From Streptomyces sp. NBC_00704 (GTDB taxonomy: Bacteria; Actinomycetota; Actinomycetes; Streptomycetales; Streptomycetaceae), in assembly GCF_036226605.1 (NCBI RefSeq), contig NZ_CP109000.1, positions 5,328,501 to 5,392,500 of the forward strand: 64,000 nucleotides of DNA. Reading direction: 5' to 3'. The notes under the pieces were generated by a model. It was given only the letters and a program-made list of their open reading frames with translations. It made no database searches and was not told the DNA's origin. Shown here piece after piece: positions 16,044 through 23,937 of this stretch (position 1 is the first letter of the stretch; every line of letters starts with the position of its first letter). A program made the position numbers and the translations under genes.

Positions 16044-16703
16044 ATGGAGACGACGAGTCGGGCAGTCGCGCAGACGCCGGCCGCGGAGGACGGACAGCAG
16101 GTCCCCTCCGCGCGGCGCACGGTCGACGGCTACCTGGAGGCACCCTTCCCCTGGTACGGCCTCGACGAGGCCTTCACCGGGCCGCGCTGGCTGATGCAGG
16201 TGGGCACGGCCGCCGACGGGGCCGTCGAGCACGGTTCCATCGGGCACGGCGACGAGCCCTCCGTGCGGCACGAGACGGCCGGCGAGGACCGCGGGAAGTT
16301 CGCGGTCGTCGTGACCGTCGCCGCGAACCCCGTACGGCGCAGCGCGGACGGCACCGGTCTGCTGGAGGCGACGTCCGTGTCGTCGGCTGCTTGGCTCGCC
16401 GGGGTGGGCCTGCTGTCCTTCACCTGGCCCGGCCAGATGGACCACAGCCTGCGCGACGACTGGCTGGACCAGCAGACCGAGACGGCGTGGGTCCTCGCCG
16501 ACGACCTCGACGGACCGGACTGGTCCACGCTGTCCCTGCCGGTCGACGGCGTGCCGACGCCGTTCCACTACCGCGAGTCCGAGTTCGGCTGGGTGCTGGC
16601 CGGCTCGACCTCGCAGGGGGTGCACGTGGGCGCTTACGGACGGGGCATGAGCGCGTACGGCCTCGGCTTCGCCATGGTCAAGGACATCGAGACGTACGCC
16701 TGA
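16044..16703 (+). CDS. Conserved actinobacterial protein of unknown function
   Basis: A 219-residue protein without signal peptide or membrane segment. The body contains YLEAPFPWYGLDEAFTGPRWLMQVG, a FAVVVTVAANP strand, and a C-terminal YRESEFGWVLAGSTSQGVHVGAYGRGMSAYGLGFAMVKD region rich in beta strands and aromatic residues. I recognise it only as a Streptomyces family of unknown function found near tatB and mrp. The start ATG at 16044 has GAGGAGG 11 nt upstream, a long spacing. A strong terminator follows at 16724-16773. Confidence 0.75.
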   Translation: METTSRAVAQTPAAEDGQQVPSARRTVDGYLEAPFPWYGLDEAFTGPRWLMQVGTAADGAVEHGSIGHGDEPSVRHETAGEDRGKFAVVVTVAANPVRRSADGTGLLEATSVSSAAWLAGVGLLSFTWPGQMDHSLRDDWLDQQTETAWVLADDLDGPDWSTLSLPVDGVPTPFHYRESEFGWVLAGSTSQGVHVGAYGRGMSAYGLGFAMVKDIETYA

Positions 16704-16723
16704 CGGGCCGCACTCCCGGCCCC

Positions 16724-16773
16724 GACGACAGTGGGGGCGCCGTCCGAGCACGGACGGCGCCCCCACTGTCGTC
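16724..16773. terminator. Very strong bidirectional terminator
   Basis: Perfect 23-bp inverted repeat (16724-16746 with 16751-16773) and a 4-nt loop. It lies between the gene ending at 16703 (+) and mrp (-). Confidence 0.85.
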
Positions 16774-16840
16774 AGGCGGAGGAAGGGACGGGGACCCGCG
16801 TGCGGGCCGTGCCGCCCCCAGAACCTGACGAAGCAGTCAG

Positions 16841-17974
16841 CTAGAACTTGTTGCGCGGGGTGATGCCCAGTGACAGGCCCGACAGGCCGCGCTGGCGGCC
16901 GCCCAGCTTGCCGGCGATCGCGCGCAGGGCGGAGCCCGCCGGGGACTCGGGGTCGCTCAGGACGACCGGCCGGCCCTCGTCGCCGCCCTCGCGCAGCCGG
17001 ACGTCGATCGGGATGGAGCCGAGGACCGGGACGTTCGCGCCGGTCGTGCGGGTGAGGCCCTCGGCGACCGTCTGGCCGCCGCCGGTGCCGAAGACGTCGA
17101 CCATCTCCCCACAGTGCGGGCAGGGCAGGCCGGACATGTTCTCGACCACGCCGACGATCTTCTGGTGGGTCTGCACGGCGATGGAGCCCGCCCGCTCGGC
17201 GACCTCGGCGGCCGCCTGCTGCGGGGTCGTCACGACGAGGATCTCGGCGTTCGGGACCAGCTGCGCCACGGAGATCGCGATGTCGCCGGTGCCCGGCGGC
17301 AGGTCGAGCAGCAGCACGTCCAGGTCGCCCCAGTAGACGTCGGCGAGGAACTGCTGGAGCGCGCGGTGGAGCATCGGGCCGCGCCAGACGACCGGGGCGT
17401 TGCCCGGGGTGAACATGCCGATGGAGATGACCTTCACGCCGTGCGCGGACGGCGGCATGATCATGTTCTCGACCTGGGTGGGACGGCCGTCCGCGCCCAG
17501 CATGCGCGGCACGCTGTGGCCGTAGATGTCCGCGTCGACCACGCCCACCTTGAGACCGTCGGCGGCCATCGCCGCGGCGAGGTTCACCGTCACCGACGAC
17601 TTGCCGACGCCGCCCTTGCCGGAGGCGACCGCGTAGACGCGGGTCAGCGAGCCGGGCTTGGCGAAGGGGACCTCGCGCTCGGTCTGGCCGCCGCGCAGGG
17701 CGCTCGCCAGCTCCTTGCGCTGTTCGTCGCTCATCACGTCGAGGGTGACGTCGACGCGGGCGACCCCCTCCACGGCGGAGACCGCGTCCGTCACCCGCTG
17801 GGTGATCGTCTCGCGCATCGGGCAGCCGGAGACCGTCAGGTACACGGCGACCGCGACCGCCCCGTCCGCGCCGATCTCCACCGACTTCACCATCCCGAGT
17901 TCGGTGATGGGCCGGTTGATCTCGGGGTCGTTCACCGTCGCCAGTGCCTCGCGCACCGCGTCTTCGCTAGCCAT
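16841..17974 (-). CDS. mrp: Mrp/ApbC-type iron-sulfur cluster carrier ATPase
   Basis: A 377-residue P-loop protein that assembles or transfers Fe-S clusters in the cytosol. Residues 1 to about 95 form a MIP18/DUF59 domain (EALATVNDPEINRPITELGMV). The ATPase core has the deviant Walker A GKGGVGKSSVTVNLA, VVDADIYGHSVPRML, LLLDLPPGTGD, and the cluster-ligand pair C-P-H-C in SGLPCPHCGEMVDVFG. It corresponds to Rv1229c. The start ATG at 17974 lies 7 nt behind a TACCAT hexamer, so the mRNA is probably leaderless. Confidence 0.95.
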   Translation of the reverse strand: MASEDAVREALATVNDPEINRPITELGMVKSVEIGADGAVAVAVYLTVSGCPMRETITQRVTDAVSAVEGVARVDVTLDVMSDEQRKELASALRGGQTEREVPFAKPGSLTRVYAVASGKGGVGKSSVTVNLAAAMAADGLKVGVVDADIYGHSVPRMLGADGRPTQVENMIMPPSAHGVKVISIGMFTPGNAPVVWRGPMLHRALQQFLADVYWGDLDVLLLDLPPGTGDIAISVAQLVPNAEILVVTTPQQAAAEVAERAGSIAVQTHQKIVGVVENMSGLPCPHCGEMVDVFGTGGGQTVAEGLTRTTGANVPVLGSIPIDVRLREGGDEGRPVVLSDPESPAGSALRAIAGKLGGRQRGLSGLSLGITPRNKF

Positions 17975-17981
17975 AGGGACG

Positions 17982-17987
17982 ATGGTA
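17982..17987 (-). promoter_or_regulatory. -10 hexamer of a leaderless promoter (mrp)
   Basis: TACCAT on the minus strand, 7 nt before the ATG. It sits in the 43-bp gap to the DUF1003 gene, so mrp can be transcribed on its own. Confidence 0.55.
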
Positions 17988-18017
17988 CGGCGACCTGCGG
18001 GCGCCCGGGTAAGCCCG

Positions 18018-18641
18018 TCACCGGTCGTCTACGTCACGTGCCCGCGACCGTTCTGCCGGGAATACGGCGTGTTCGCGGTGGCCGTCGCGCCGTTCCTCCA
18101 GCTCCTTGACCATGTCCTGCAGCTCGGAGCGGATCCAGTCGCGGGTGGCGACCTCGCCCAGACCGATGCGCAGCGCGGCGATCTCCCTGGTCAGGTACTC
18201 GGTGTCGGCGATGGACCGCTCGTTGGACTTGCGGTCCTGTTCGAGGTTGACCCGGTCGCGGTCGTCCTGCCGGTTCTGCGCGAGCAGGATCAGCGGGGCC
18301 GCGTAGGAGGCCTGGAGCGACAGCATCAGCGTCAGGAAGATGAACGGGTAGTTGTCGAACCGCAGATCCGCCGGGGCGAAGATGTTCCACAGGACCCAGG
18401 CGATGATGACGATCGTCATCCAGACGATGAACCGGCCGGTGCCCAGGAAGCGCGCGATGCGCTCCGACAGCCGCCCGAAGGCCTCCGGGTCCCACTCGGG
18501 CAGGATCCGGTGCCGGGGCGGCCGCGGCTGGTCCAGCCGGGCGCGGGTACGGCCGGTCGCCGTGGCGCCCGTCGGGGTGCGCTCCCGGCCCGTGGCGGCC
18601 TGGGCGCGCTCGCGGCCCGCGCTCTCGCGTTCAGGAGCCAT
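18018..18641 (-). CDS. DUF1003 membrane protein
   Basis: A 207-residue protein. A basic Arg/Thr-rich N-terminus of about 45 residues precedes the DUF1003 core. The core has two membrane helices (FIVWMTIVIIAWVLWNIFAP and FIFLTLMLSLQASYAAPLILLA), then the conserved AQNRQDDRDRVNLEQDRKSNE loop and a helical C-terminus. DUF1003 proteins have no settled function. Its first 11 bp overlap the end of the upstream CBS/MgtE-like gene, indicating coupling. The pair matches Rv1231c-Rv1232c, so a metal-related membrane role is plausible but inferred. Confidence 0.87.
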   Translation of the reverse strand: MAPERESAGRERAQAATGRERTPTGATATGRTRARLDQPRPPRHRILPEWDPEAFGRLSERIARFLGTGRFIVWMTIVIIAWVLWNIFAPADLRFDNYPFIFLTLMLSLQASYAAPLILLAQNRQDDRDRVNLEQDRKSNERSIADTEYLTREIAALRIGLGEVATRDWIRSELQDMVKELEERRDGHREHAVFPAERSRARDVDDR

Positions 18642-19977
18642 GCCGGCCGGCCCTCTCGGCCGCGGGCTCGCCCGCGCGCCCGTCGGCGGTCCCGTCCGCA
18701 GGCCCGTCCGTGGGCTCGCCCTCCAGGTGGAACTCCGTCTCGCGCCAGTCCTCCGGCAGCATGTGGTCCAGGACGTCGTCGACGGTCACCGCGCCGAGCA
18801 GCGAGCCCGCCTCGTCCACGACGGGCGCCGCGACCATGTCGTACGTCGCGAAGAACCCGGCGACGACCGGCAGGGCCGCGTCCGGGGCCAGGGCCTGGAG
18901 GTCGTCGTCGAGGATCGAACTGACCAGGGTGTACGGCGGATCGCGCAGCAGCCGCTGGAAGTGGACCGTGCCCAGGTACTTGCCCGTCGGCGTCTCGTCG
19001 GGCGGACGGCAGACGTAGACCTGTGCGGCGAGCGCGGGGGACAGGTCCGGGTTGCGCACCCGGGCCAGGGCGTCGGCGACGGTGGCGTCGGGGCGCAGGA
19101 CGATCGGCTCGGTGGTCATCAGCCCGCCCGCCGTGTGCTCCTCGTACGCCATCAGGCGCCGCATGTCGGCCGCGTCGTCGGGCTGCATCAGGGACAGCAG
19201 CCGCTCCTTGTCCTCCTCCGGCAGCTCGGAGAGCAGGTCGGCCGCGTCGTCGGGGTCCATCGCCTCCAGGACGTCCGCCGCGCGCTCCTCCTTCAGCTTG
19301 CCGAGGATCTCGATCTGGTCGTCCTCCGGCAGCTCCTCCAGGACGTCGGCGAGGCGGTCGTCGTCGAGGGCGGCCGCCACCTCCGCGCGCCGCTTGGCGG
19401 AGAGGTGGTGCAGGACGTTGGCGAGGTCGGCGGGGCGCAGCTGCTCGAACGTGGCGAGGAGGCTCTCCGCGCCCTGTCCGTGCTCCTCCATCGAGAACCC
19501 GGTGACGGCCGACCACTCCACGGTGAGCGTCTCGCCCTTGGCCCGGCGGAAGGTGCTCGCCTTCTTGCCCTTGCGGACGAAGACGCGGTCGATCTCCCAG
19601 TCGCGGCGGGCCGGCAGCTGCTGCACGGACGCGTCGAGGACGGTGACCTCCTCGCCGGTCTCCACGAGGGTGACGCGCCGGTCGAGCAGCTCCCCGAACA
19701 CCAGCCGCTCGGTGGGCCGCTGCTCGAAGCGGCGCACGTTGAGCACACCGGTGGTGATGACCTGACCGGACTCGATGCCGGTGACGCGGGTCATGGGCAG
19801 GAAGATCCGGCGCCGGGTGGACAGTTCGACGACCAGACCGAGCACCCGCGGCGGCCGCCGCCGCACGCGCAGCACGACGACGAGGTCGCGCACCCGCCCC
19901 ACCTGGTCGCCGTTCGGATCGAACACGGGGACGCCCGAGAGGTGCGAGACGAAGATCCGCGGGGCTCCCGCTGCCAT
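18631..19977 (-). CDS. Soluble MgtE-N/CBS-domain protein with PRC-barrel
   Basis: A 448-residue protein. Residues 1 to about 165 resemble PRC-barrel units (RIFVSHLSGVPVFDPNGDQVG). Residues 175-300 are an MgtE_N superhelix of repeats such as LANVLHHLSAKRRAEVAAALDDDRLADVLEELPEDDQ. Two CBS domains follow (TAGGLMTTEPIVLRPDATVADAL and a second ending AVTVDDVLDHMLPEDW). The protein ends there with an acidic tail. The five-helix transport domain of MgtE is missing, so it cannot itself be a channel. It may be a magnesium- or nucleotide-sensing regulator. ATG 19977 follows AAGGAGGGGCGGTC. It is the first gene of a pair with DUF1003. Confidence 0.88.
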   Translation of the reverse strand: MAAGAPRIFVSHLSGVPVFDPNGDQVGRVRDLVVVLRVRRRPPRVLGLVVELSTRRRIFLPMTRVTGIESGQVITTGVLNVRRFEQRPTERLVFGELLDRRVTLVETGEEVTVLDASVQQLPARRDWEIDRVFVRKGKKASTFRRAKGETLTVEWSAVTGFSMEEHGQGAESLLATFEQLRPADLANVLHHLSAKRRAEVAAALDDDRLADVLEELPEDDQIEILGKLKEERAADVLEAMDPDDAADLLSELPEEDKERLLSLMQPDDAADMRRLMAYEEHTAGGLMTTEPIVLRPDATVADALARVRNPDLSPALAAQVYVCRPPDETPTGKYLGTVHFQRLLRDPPYTLVSSILDDDLQALAPDAALPVVAGFFATYDMVAAPVVDEAGSLLGAVTVDDVLDHMLPEDWRETEFHLEGEPTDGPADGTADGRAGEPAAERAGRHGS

Positions 19978-20191
19978 GACCGCCCCTCCTTGTCGTGCGC
20001 GCCGGTGGGGCGCGTTGTCGCCGGTGTTGCTCATTTCCCGATTGCCCGCTCGTGCGGGCTTCAGGCTAGCCCGTCCCGATCGGATACGCCCTGGTGGGGC
20101 GTCCGGACGGACTGGCTCCGCCCGGCCCGCGCGACCCCGGTACGCTGCCGTACGCCGCTCAGCAGACCCCCGCAGAAAGGCAGCCCTCCCT

Positions 20192-20941
20192 GTGACTGCG
20201 ATTCCCCAGGGCCGTACGCGCCGGACCTCGTTGGTGAGCGCGGTGTGCGCGCTGGTCGTGGGCGTGGGACTGGCCGGCTGCGGCGAGGATCCGGACGCGG
20301 GCACGAACGGGGTGGGCAAGCTGCCGGCCGCGCGGATCCAGGAGAAGACCAAGGCGGCCGCCGGTTCCGTGGACGCGGTGCGGCTGTCGGGCAGCGTCGT
20401 CACCAGCGGGCGCACGTACCGGCTCGACATGCGGCTGAAGGCGGACGGCGGCGCCGGGTCGGTCACCGCGCAGGGGGCCACCTTCCATCTGCTGCGGGTG
20501 GGCGAGCAGCTGTTCCTCAAGGCGGACGCGGCGTTCTGGAAGAAGGAGGACGCCAAGTCCGGCGACGGCTCCGACACGGCGGCCGCCGACAAGCTCGACG
20601 GCAAGTACGTCAAGGTGCCGGCGGGCGACCCCTCGTACCGCAAGTTCAGCGGGTTCACGGACAAGGACCTCCTCCTCGACGGTCTGCTCACGCTGCACGG
20701 CGCGCTGGCCACCGACGGCCACCACGAGCAGGACGGGGTGCGCACCGTCCGCATCACCGGCGACGGCGGCTCCGGCGGCAAGCTGGACGTGTCGCTGGAG
20801 GGCACGCCGTACCCGCTGCTGCTGGAGCGCGCGGGCGGGGCCGGGACGCTGCGTTTCTCGTCCTGGGGCAAGGACTTCGCCCTGGAGGAGCCGGCGAAGG
20901 ACCAGACCGTGGACTACGGCAAGCAGCTCCCGACGTCCTGA
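20192..20941 (+). CDS. Lipoprotein, LppX/LprG-like fold suspected
   Basis: A 249-residue lipoprotein. A signal peptide with RTRRTS before the hydrophobic core ends in the lipobox LAGC, so Cys30 is the lipidated residue. The mature protein reads as a mostly beta-strand domain with LSGSVVTSGRTYRLDMRLKADGG, FHLLRVGEQLFLKAD and KYVKVPAGDPSYRKF. This layout is reminiscent of the LppX/LprG/YfhG-like beta half-barrels that carry lipids in actinobacteria; that similarity is by pattern only. The GTG start at 20192 has AAAGGCAG upstream. A TACGCT hexamer at 20139-20144 may be its -10. Confidence 0.78.
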   Translation: MTAIPQGRTRRTSLVSAVCALVVGVGLAGCGEDPDAGTNGVGKLPAARIQEKTKAAAGSVDAVRLSGSVVTSGRTYRLDMRLKADGGAGSVTAQGATFHLLRVGEQLFLKADAAFWKKEDAKSGDGSDTAAADKLDGKYVKVPAGDPSYRKFSGFTDKDLLLDGLLTLHGALATDGHHEQDGVRTVRITGDGGSGGKLDVSLEGTPYPLLLERAGGAGTLRFSSWGKDFALEEPAKDQTVDYGKQLPTS

Positions 20942-21016
20942 CCCCCGCCCGCCGAGCGCGGTGACCGAGAGCCACCGGGGCGCGACCGGGGCGAGCGGCA
21001 GCGGGCCGGGCGGGTG

Positions 21017-21553
21017 CTACTTGCGTCTGCCCCGGCGTCCGCGCAGCAGCAGTTTCGGCAGTCCGGCGGGCGCGGGCTCGCGCGTGGTGGCGGGCGAGGG
21101 GACGGGCCGGGCGGCGAGGCTGTCCTCGGGGAGCGGCGAGGTGGCGCCGGTCGGCTCCAGGCGCAGCACCCGGCACTCGCGCGCCCAGCGCCCGGTCATG
21201 GCCTCGCCGTCGGGCGCGTTCAGCCGCTTGCCCTTCAGCTCGGCGACGGCGGCCTCCCAGGCCTCGGAGCCGGGCGCGAGCCCGGTCACCGTCGCCGTCC
21301 AGGTGACCAGCCGGCCGCCCTTGTCCTTGCTGCGCACGGTGACCTCGGCCGAGCCGCCCTCGACGAGTCCGGGCAGCGGCTGCTCGCCGGGCCCGTCGCC
21401 GACCAGGCAGGCCGCGCCGTCGTGCCACACGTGCCACAGCGCCCGCGCGGCCGTCTCCTGCCCGCCCCGGACCCAGACGAGGCCGGACTTCTTGGTGGCC
21501 TCCTCGACGAGGGTCCGGTCGACGAGGGCCTCTCCGAGCAGCTCGCTTGTCAT
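21017..21553 (-). CDS. Conserved hypothetical protein, possible FMN-binding split barrel
   Basis: A 178-residue cytosolic protein. ARALWHVWHDGAACLVG, AEVTVRSKDKGGRLVTWTATVTGLAPGSEAWEAAVAELKGKRLNA and RECRVLRLEP suggest a six-stranded barrel of the pyridoxamine-phosphate-oxidase-like type, but no cofactor motif is certain. The C-terminus is Pro/Arg-rich and ends in RRGRRK. ATG 21553 lies 7 nt after a TAGGCT hexamer. It is convergent with the lipoprotein gene and codirectional with corA, which ends 49 nt upstream of it. Confidence 0.72.
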   Translation of the reverse strand: MTSELLGEALVDRTLVEEATKKSGLVWVRGGQETAARALWHVWHDGAACLVGDGPGEQPLPGLVEGGSAEVTVRSKDKGGRLVTWTATVTGLAPGSEAWEAAVAELKGKRLNAPDGEAMTGRWARECRVLRLEPTGATSPLPEDSLAARPVPSPATTREPAPAGLPKLLLRGRRGRRK

Positions 21554-21560
21554 GCCGCCC

Positions 21561-21566
21561 AGCCTA
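21561..21566 (-). promoter_or_regulatory. -10 hexamer of a leaderless promoter (gene at 21017-21553)
   Basis: TAGGCT on the minus strand, 7 nt before the ATG. No ribosome-binding site is present. Confidence 0.55.
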
Positions 21567-21602
21567 TCCGGGGGCCGTCGGGGCGGGGCTCCGGCGACGC
21601 CC

Positions 21603-22733
21603 TCACAGCCAGCCGTTGCGCTTGAGCGTGCGGTGGATGCCCACACAGAGGGCCACCATGGCCGACATGACGACGGGATAGCCGTACTTCCAGTGCAGTT
21701 CCGGCATGTAGTCGAAGTTCATCCCGTACACCCCGCACACCATCGTCGGCACGGCGATGATGGCGGCCCACGAGGTGATCTTGCGCATGTCCTCGTTCTG
21801 CGCGACGGAGGCCTGCGCGAGGTTGGCCTGGAGGATCGAGTTGAGCAGTTCGTCGAAGCCGATCACCTGCTCCTGGACCCGGGCGAGGTGGTCGGCGACG
21901 TCGCGGAAGTACTTCTGGATGTCGGGGTCGACCAGCCGCATCGGCCGCTCGCTCAGCAGCTGCATCGGCCGCAGCAGCGGCGACACCGCCCGCTTGAACT
22001 CCAGTACCTCACGCTTGAGTTGGTAGATCCGGCCGGCGTCCGTGCCGCGCGGGGTGCCCTTGCGGCCCGGCGAGAACACCTCGGTCTCGACCTCGTCGAT
22101 GTCGTCCTGCACGGCGTCCGCGACGGCGATGTAGCCGTCGACGACATGGTCGGCGATGGCGTGCAGCACCGCCGAGGGGCCCTTGGCGAGCAGTTCGGGG
22201 TCGTCCTGCAGACGGTGCCGCAGCGCGCGCAGCGAGCCCTTGCCGCCGTGCCGGACGGTGATGAAGAAGTCCTTGCCGGTGAAGCACATGACCTCACCGC
22301 TCTCCACGACCTCGCTGTTGGCCGTGAGCCGGTCGTGCTCCAGGTAGTGGATGGTCTTGAAGACCGTGAACAGGGAGTCGTCGTAGCGCTCCAGCTTGGG
22401 CCGCTGGTGCGCCTGCACGGCGTCCTCCACGGCCAGCGGGTGGAGCCCGAACTCGGCCGCGATACCGGCGAATTCGGCCTCGGTCGGCTCGTGCAGGCCG
22501 ATCCACACGAAGCCGCCGTCGCGCCGCACCTGGCGCATGGCCTCCTGCGGGGTCGGCGCCTGCGGGAAGACGACGCGCGAGCCGTCGCGGTAGACGGCGC
22601 AGTCGACGACGGCCGAGGGGGTGGCCGGGTCGCGGGTGGTGTCGTAGGCGCCGGTGTCCGTACGCCCGCCCCCCTTGCGCAGGGAGGGGCGGGCGGGGCG
22701 GACGACGGCACGGAGGTCGCGGATCATCGACAT
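21603..22733 (-). CDS. corA: CorA-type magnesium/divalent cation transporter
   Basis: A 376-residue inner-membrane channel protein. A large N-terminal cytosolic domain contains GFVWIGLHEPTEAEFAGIAAEFGLHPLAVEDAVQ and FFITVRHG. The long stalk helix is followed by two C-terminal membrane helices (SWAAIIAVPTMVCGVYGMNF and YPVVMSAMVALCVGI). The pore signature YGMNF and the loop acidic residues (YMPEL) are intact, so transport is likely. It corresponds to Rv1239c. ATG 22733 has AAGGAG 7 nt upstream. An unusually long upstream region with a hairpin in the leader may regulate it. Confidence 0.94.
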   Translation of the reverse strand: MSMIRDLRAVVRPARPSLRKGGGRTDTGAYDTTRDPATPSAVVDCAVYRDGSRVVFPQAPTPQEAMRQVRRDGGFVWIGLHEPTEAEFAGIAAEFGLHPLAVEDAVQAHQRPKLERYDDSLFTVFKTIHYLEHDRLTANSEVVESGEVMCFTGKDFFITVRHGGKGSLRALRHRLQDDPELLAKGPSAVLHAIADHVVDGYIAVADAVQDDIDEVETEVFSPGRKGTPRGTDAGRIYQLKREVLEFKRAVSPLLRPMQLLSERPMRLVDPDIQKYFRDVADHLARVQEQVIGFDELLNSILQANLAQASVAQNEDMRKITSWAAIIAVPTMVCGVYGMNFDYMPELHWKYGYPVVMSAMVALCVGIHRTLKRNGWL

Positions 22734-22816
22734 GGCAGGCTCCTTCGCGACGAGCAAAGAAAGACCGCCACGACGGATGGAACTGCCCGGAATGAGGACG
22801 TCCTGACTGGGGGGCT

Positions 22817-22835
22817 CCCGGCCCTTCGGACCGGG
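22817..22835 (-). promoter_or_regulatory. Hairpin in the corA leader
   Basis: 8-bp stem (22817-22824 with 22828-22835), which on the minus strand contains one G-U pair. It lies about 85 nt upstream of the corA start. It could be attenuator-like. No match to a known magnesium riboswitch was recognised. Confidence 0.3.
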
Positions 22836-23274
22836 AAAGGGTTTCGCACGTCCACAAAGCGGGGAGCACCGCTCCGTCGCGGTGGCGAGCTTCGCTGCTG
22901 AATCAGACCGGAGTGACCTGGCAGATCGGACCGGCAGGACCGATCGGGCAGATCAAGGCAAAGAACGAAACGAAGTGCTCTTCCGCTGAAGAGGAGCGCG
23001 ACAGACGGCGACCAGCCGGAGGCGAAGAGGCCAGAGCAGCGATGTCAGCGGCGGGAAGAGCGAGTGGTACTGCACGGGTGACTTCGATCCATGACAGCCC
23101 CACCTCCTCCAGCCGGTCCCTCGTGAGGGAGTCTCGTCTGCGTCGGGGCGAGCGGGCGTTTCCCCGGAGTCGGGAGACCGGGAGATGCCCATCGCGTGTT
23201 GCCCCGAACGTCCGGGCCAGAGTACCAGTCACCCGAAGTGTCAAGGCGCTGCTTTGCCCCGCCCTGACGAGTTC

Positions 23275-23280
23275 TATGCT
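23275..23280 (+). promoter_or_regulatory. -10 hexamer of a leaderless promoter (SUFU-domain gene)
   Basis: TATGCT 6 nt before the ATG at 23287. Confidence 0.55.
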
Positions 23281-23286
23281 CGCCGC

Positions 23287-23871
23287 ATGGCTGATGTTCT
23301 TCCTCTGGTCGAGGCCCGTCTGCGTTCCGCGCTGGGCGAGCCGGACGCACGCGCCGCGGTCACCTTCCTCGGCGCGGACCGCGTCGAGGTGCTGCGCTTC
23401 CACGAGGGCGACGTCGTCCGCTACGCCACGCTCGGCATGTCCGCGCAGCCGATGAGCGATCCCACGGCGGTGGTCGCGGATCCGGTGCGGGGCCCGCGCG
23501 CGGAACTGCTCCTGTCCGTCCGGCCGGGCGGCGCCGACACCGACAAGGTGCTCCGTCCGCTCGCCGTGCTCGCGGCCTCCCCGCAGGTCGAGGGGGTGGT
23601 CGTGGCTCCGGGTGCGTCCCTGGACGTGGGCGGGCCGCTGTGGCCCGGGGCCGCGTTCACCTCGGTCCTGGTCGCCGAGCCGGGCGGCCTGGTCGAGGAC
23701 CTGGAGCTCGACGAGCCCCTCGACCCGGTCCGCTTCCTGCCGCTGCTGCCCATGACCCCCAACGAGGCCGCCTGGAAGCGCGTCCACGGCGCCCAGGCCC
23801 TCCAGGAGCGCTGGCTGACGAACGGGACGGACCTGCGGGACCCGTCCCGCACATCCGTCCCGCTCGGCTGA
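23287..23871 (+). CDS. Suppressor-of-fused (SUFU) domain protein
   Basis: A 194-residue cytosolic protein. It opens VLPLVEARLRSALGEPDARAAVTFLG and has the SUFU-type pattern of two similar alpha/beta halves. VEVLRFHEGDVVRYATLGMSAQPM belongs to the first half. FLPLLPMTPNEAAWKRVHGAQALQERW is the conserved C-terminal motif (LLPITPxE in the family). Bacterial SUFU proteins are widespread, often near toxin-immunity loci, but have no defined role here. It stands alone between divergent corA and a convergent transporter gene. Confidence 0.85.
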   Translation: MADVLPLVEARLRSALGEPDARAAVTFLGADRVEVLRFHEGDVVRYATLGMSAQPMSDPTAVVADPVRGPRAELLLSVRPGGADTDKVLRPLAVLAASPQVEGVVVAPGASLDVGGPLWPGAAFTSVLVAEPGGLVEDLELDEPLDPVRFLPLLPMTPNEAAWKRVHGAQALQERWLTNGTDLRDPSRTSVPLG

Positions 23872-23937
23872 CGCCCGTGAGGAACGTCACCGACTCCCCG
23901 CCTGGTGAGGCCGGTTGACCCCGCCGGCGGCCGGTGC

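Larger units (their letters stand above)
22734..23286. other. 553-bp non-coding region between corA and the SUFU-domain gene
   Basis: No gene is credible; short open frames here lack ribosome-binding sites and codon bias. It holds the corA leader on the minus strand, with an 8-bp hairpin (22817-22835, UUC-type loop on the plus strand). It also has a perfect 6-bp stem at 22978-22993, an imperfect inverted repeat gatcgg...ccgatc (22924-22929 with 22940-22945), and the leaderless promoter of the 23287 gene. Composition is less GC-biased than in coding neighbours. A structured leader or small RNA is possible but unproven. Confidence 0.4.

Noticed and set aside
22734..22900. A known magnesium riboswitch in the corA leader
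   Set aside because: A hairpin exists, but no M-box core elements could be recognised by eye.
22913..23455. A plus-strand frame starting MTWQIGPAGPIGQ
   Set aside because: It runs into the SUFU gene in another frame, has no ribosome-binding site and loses codon bias there. The first part stays non-coding in the annotation.
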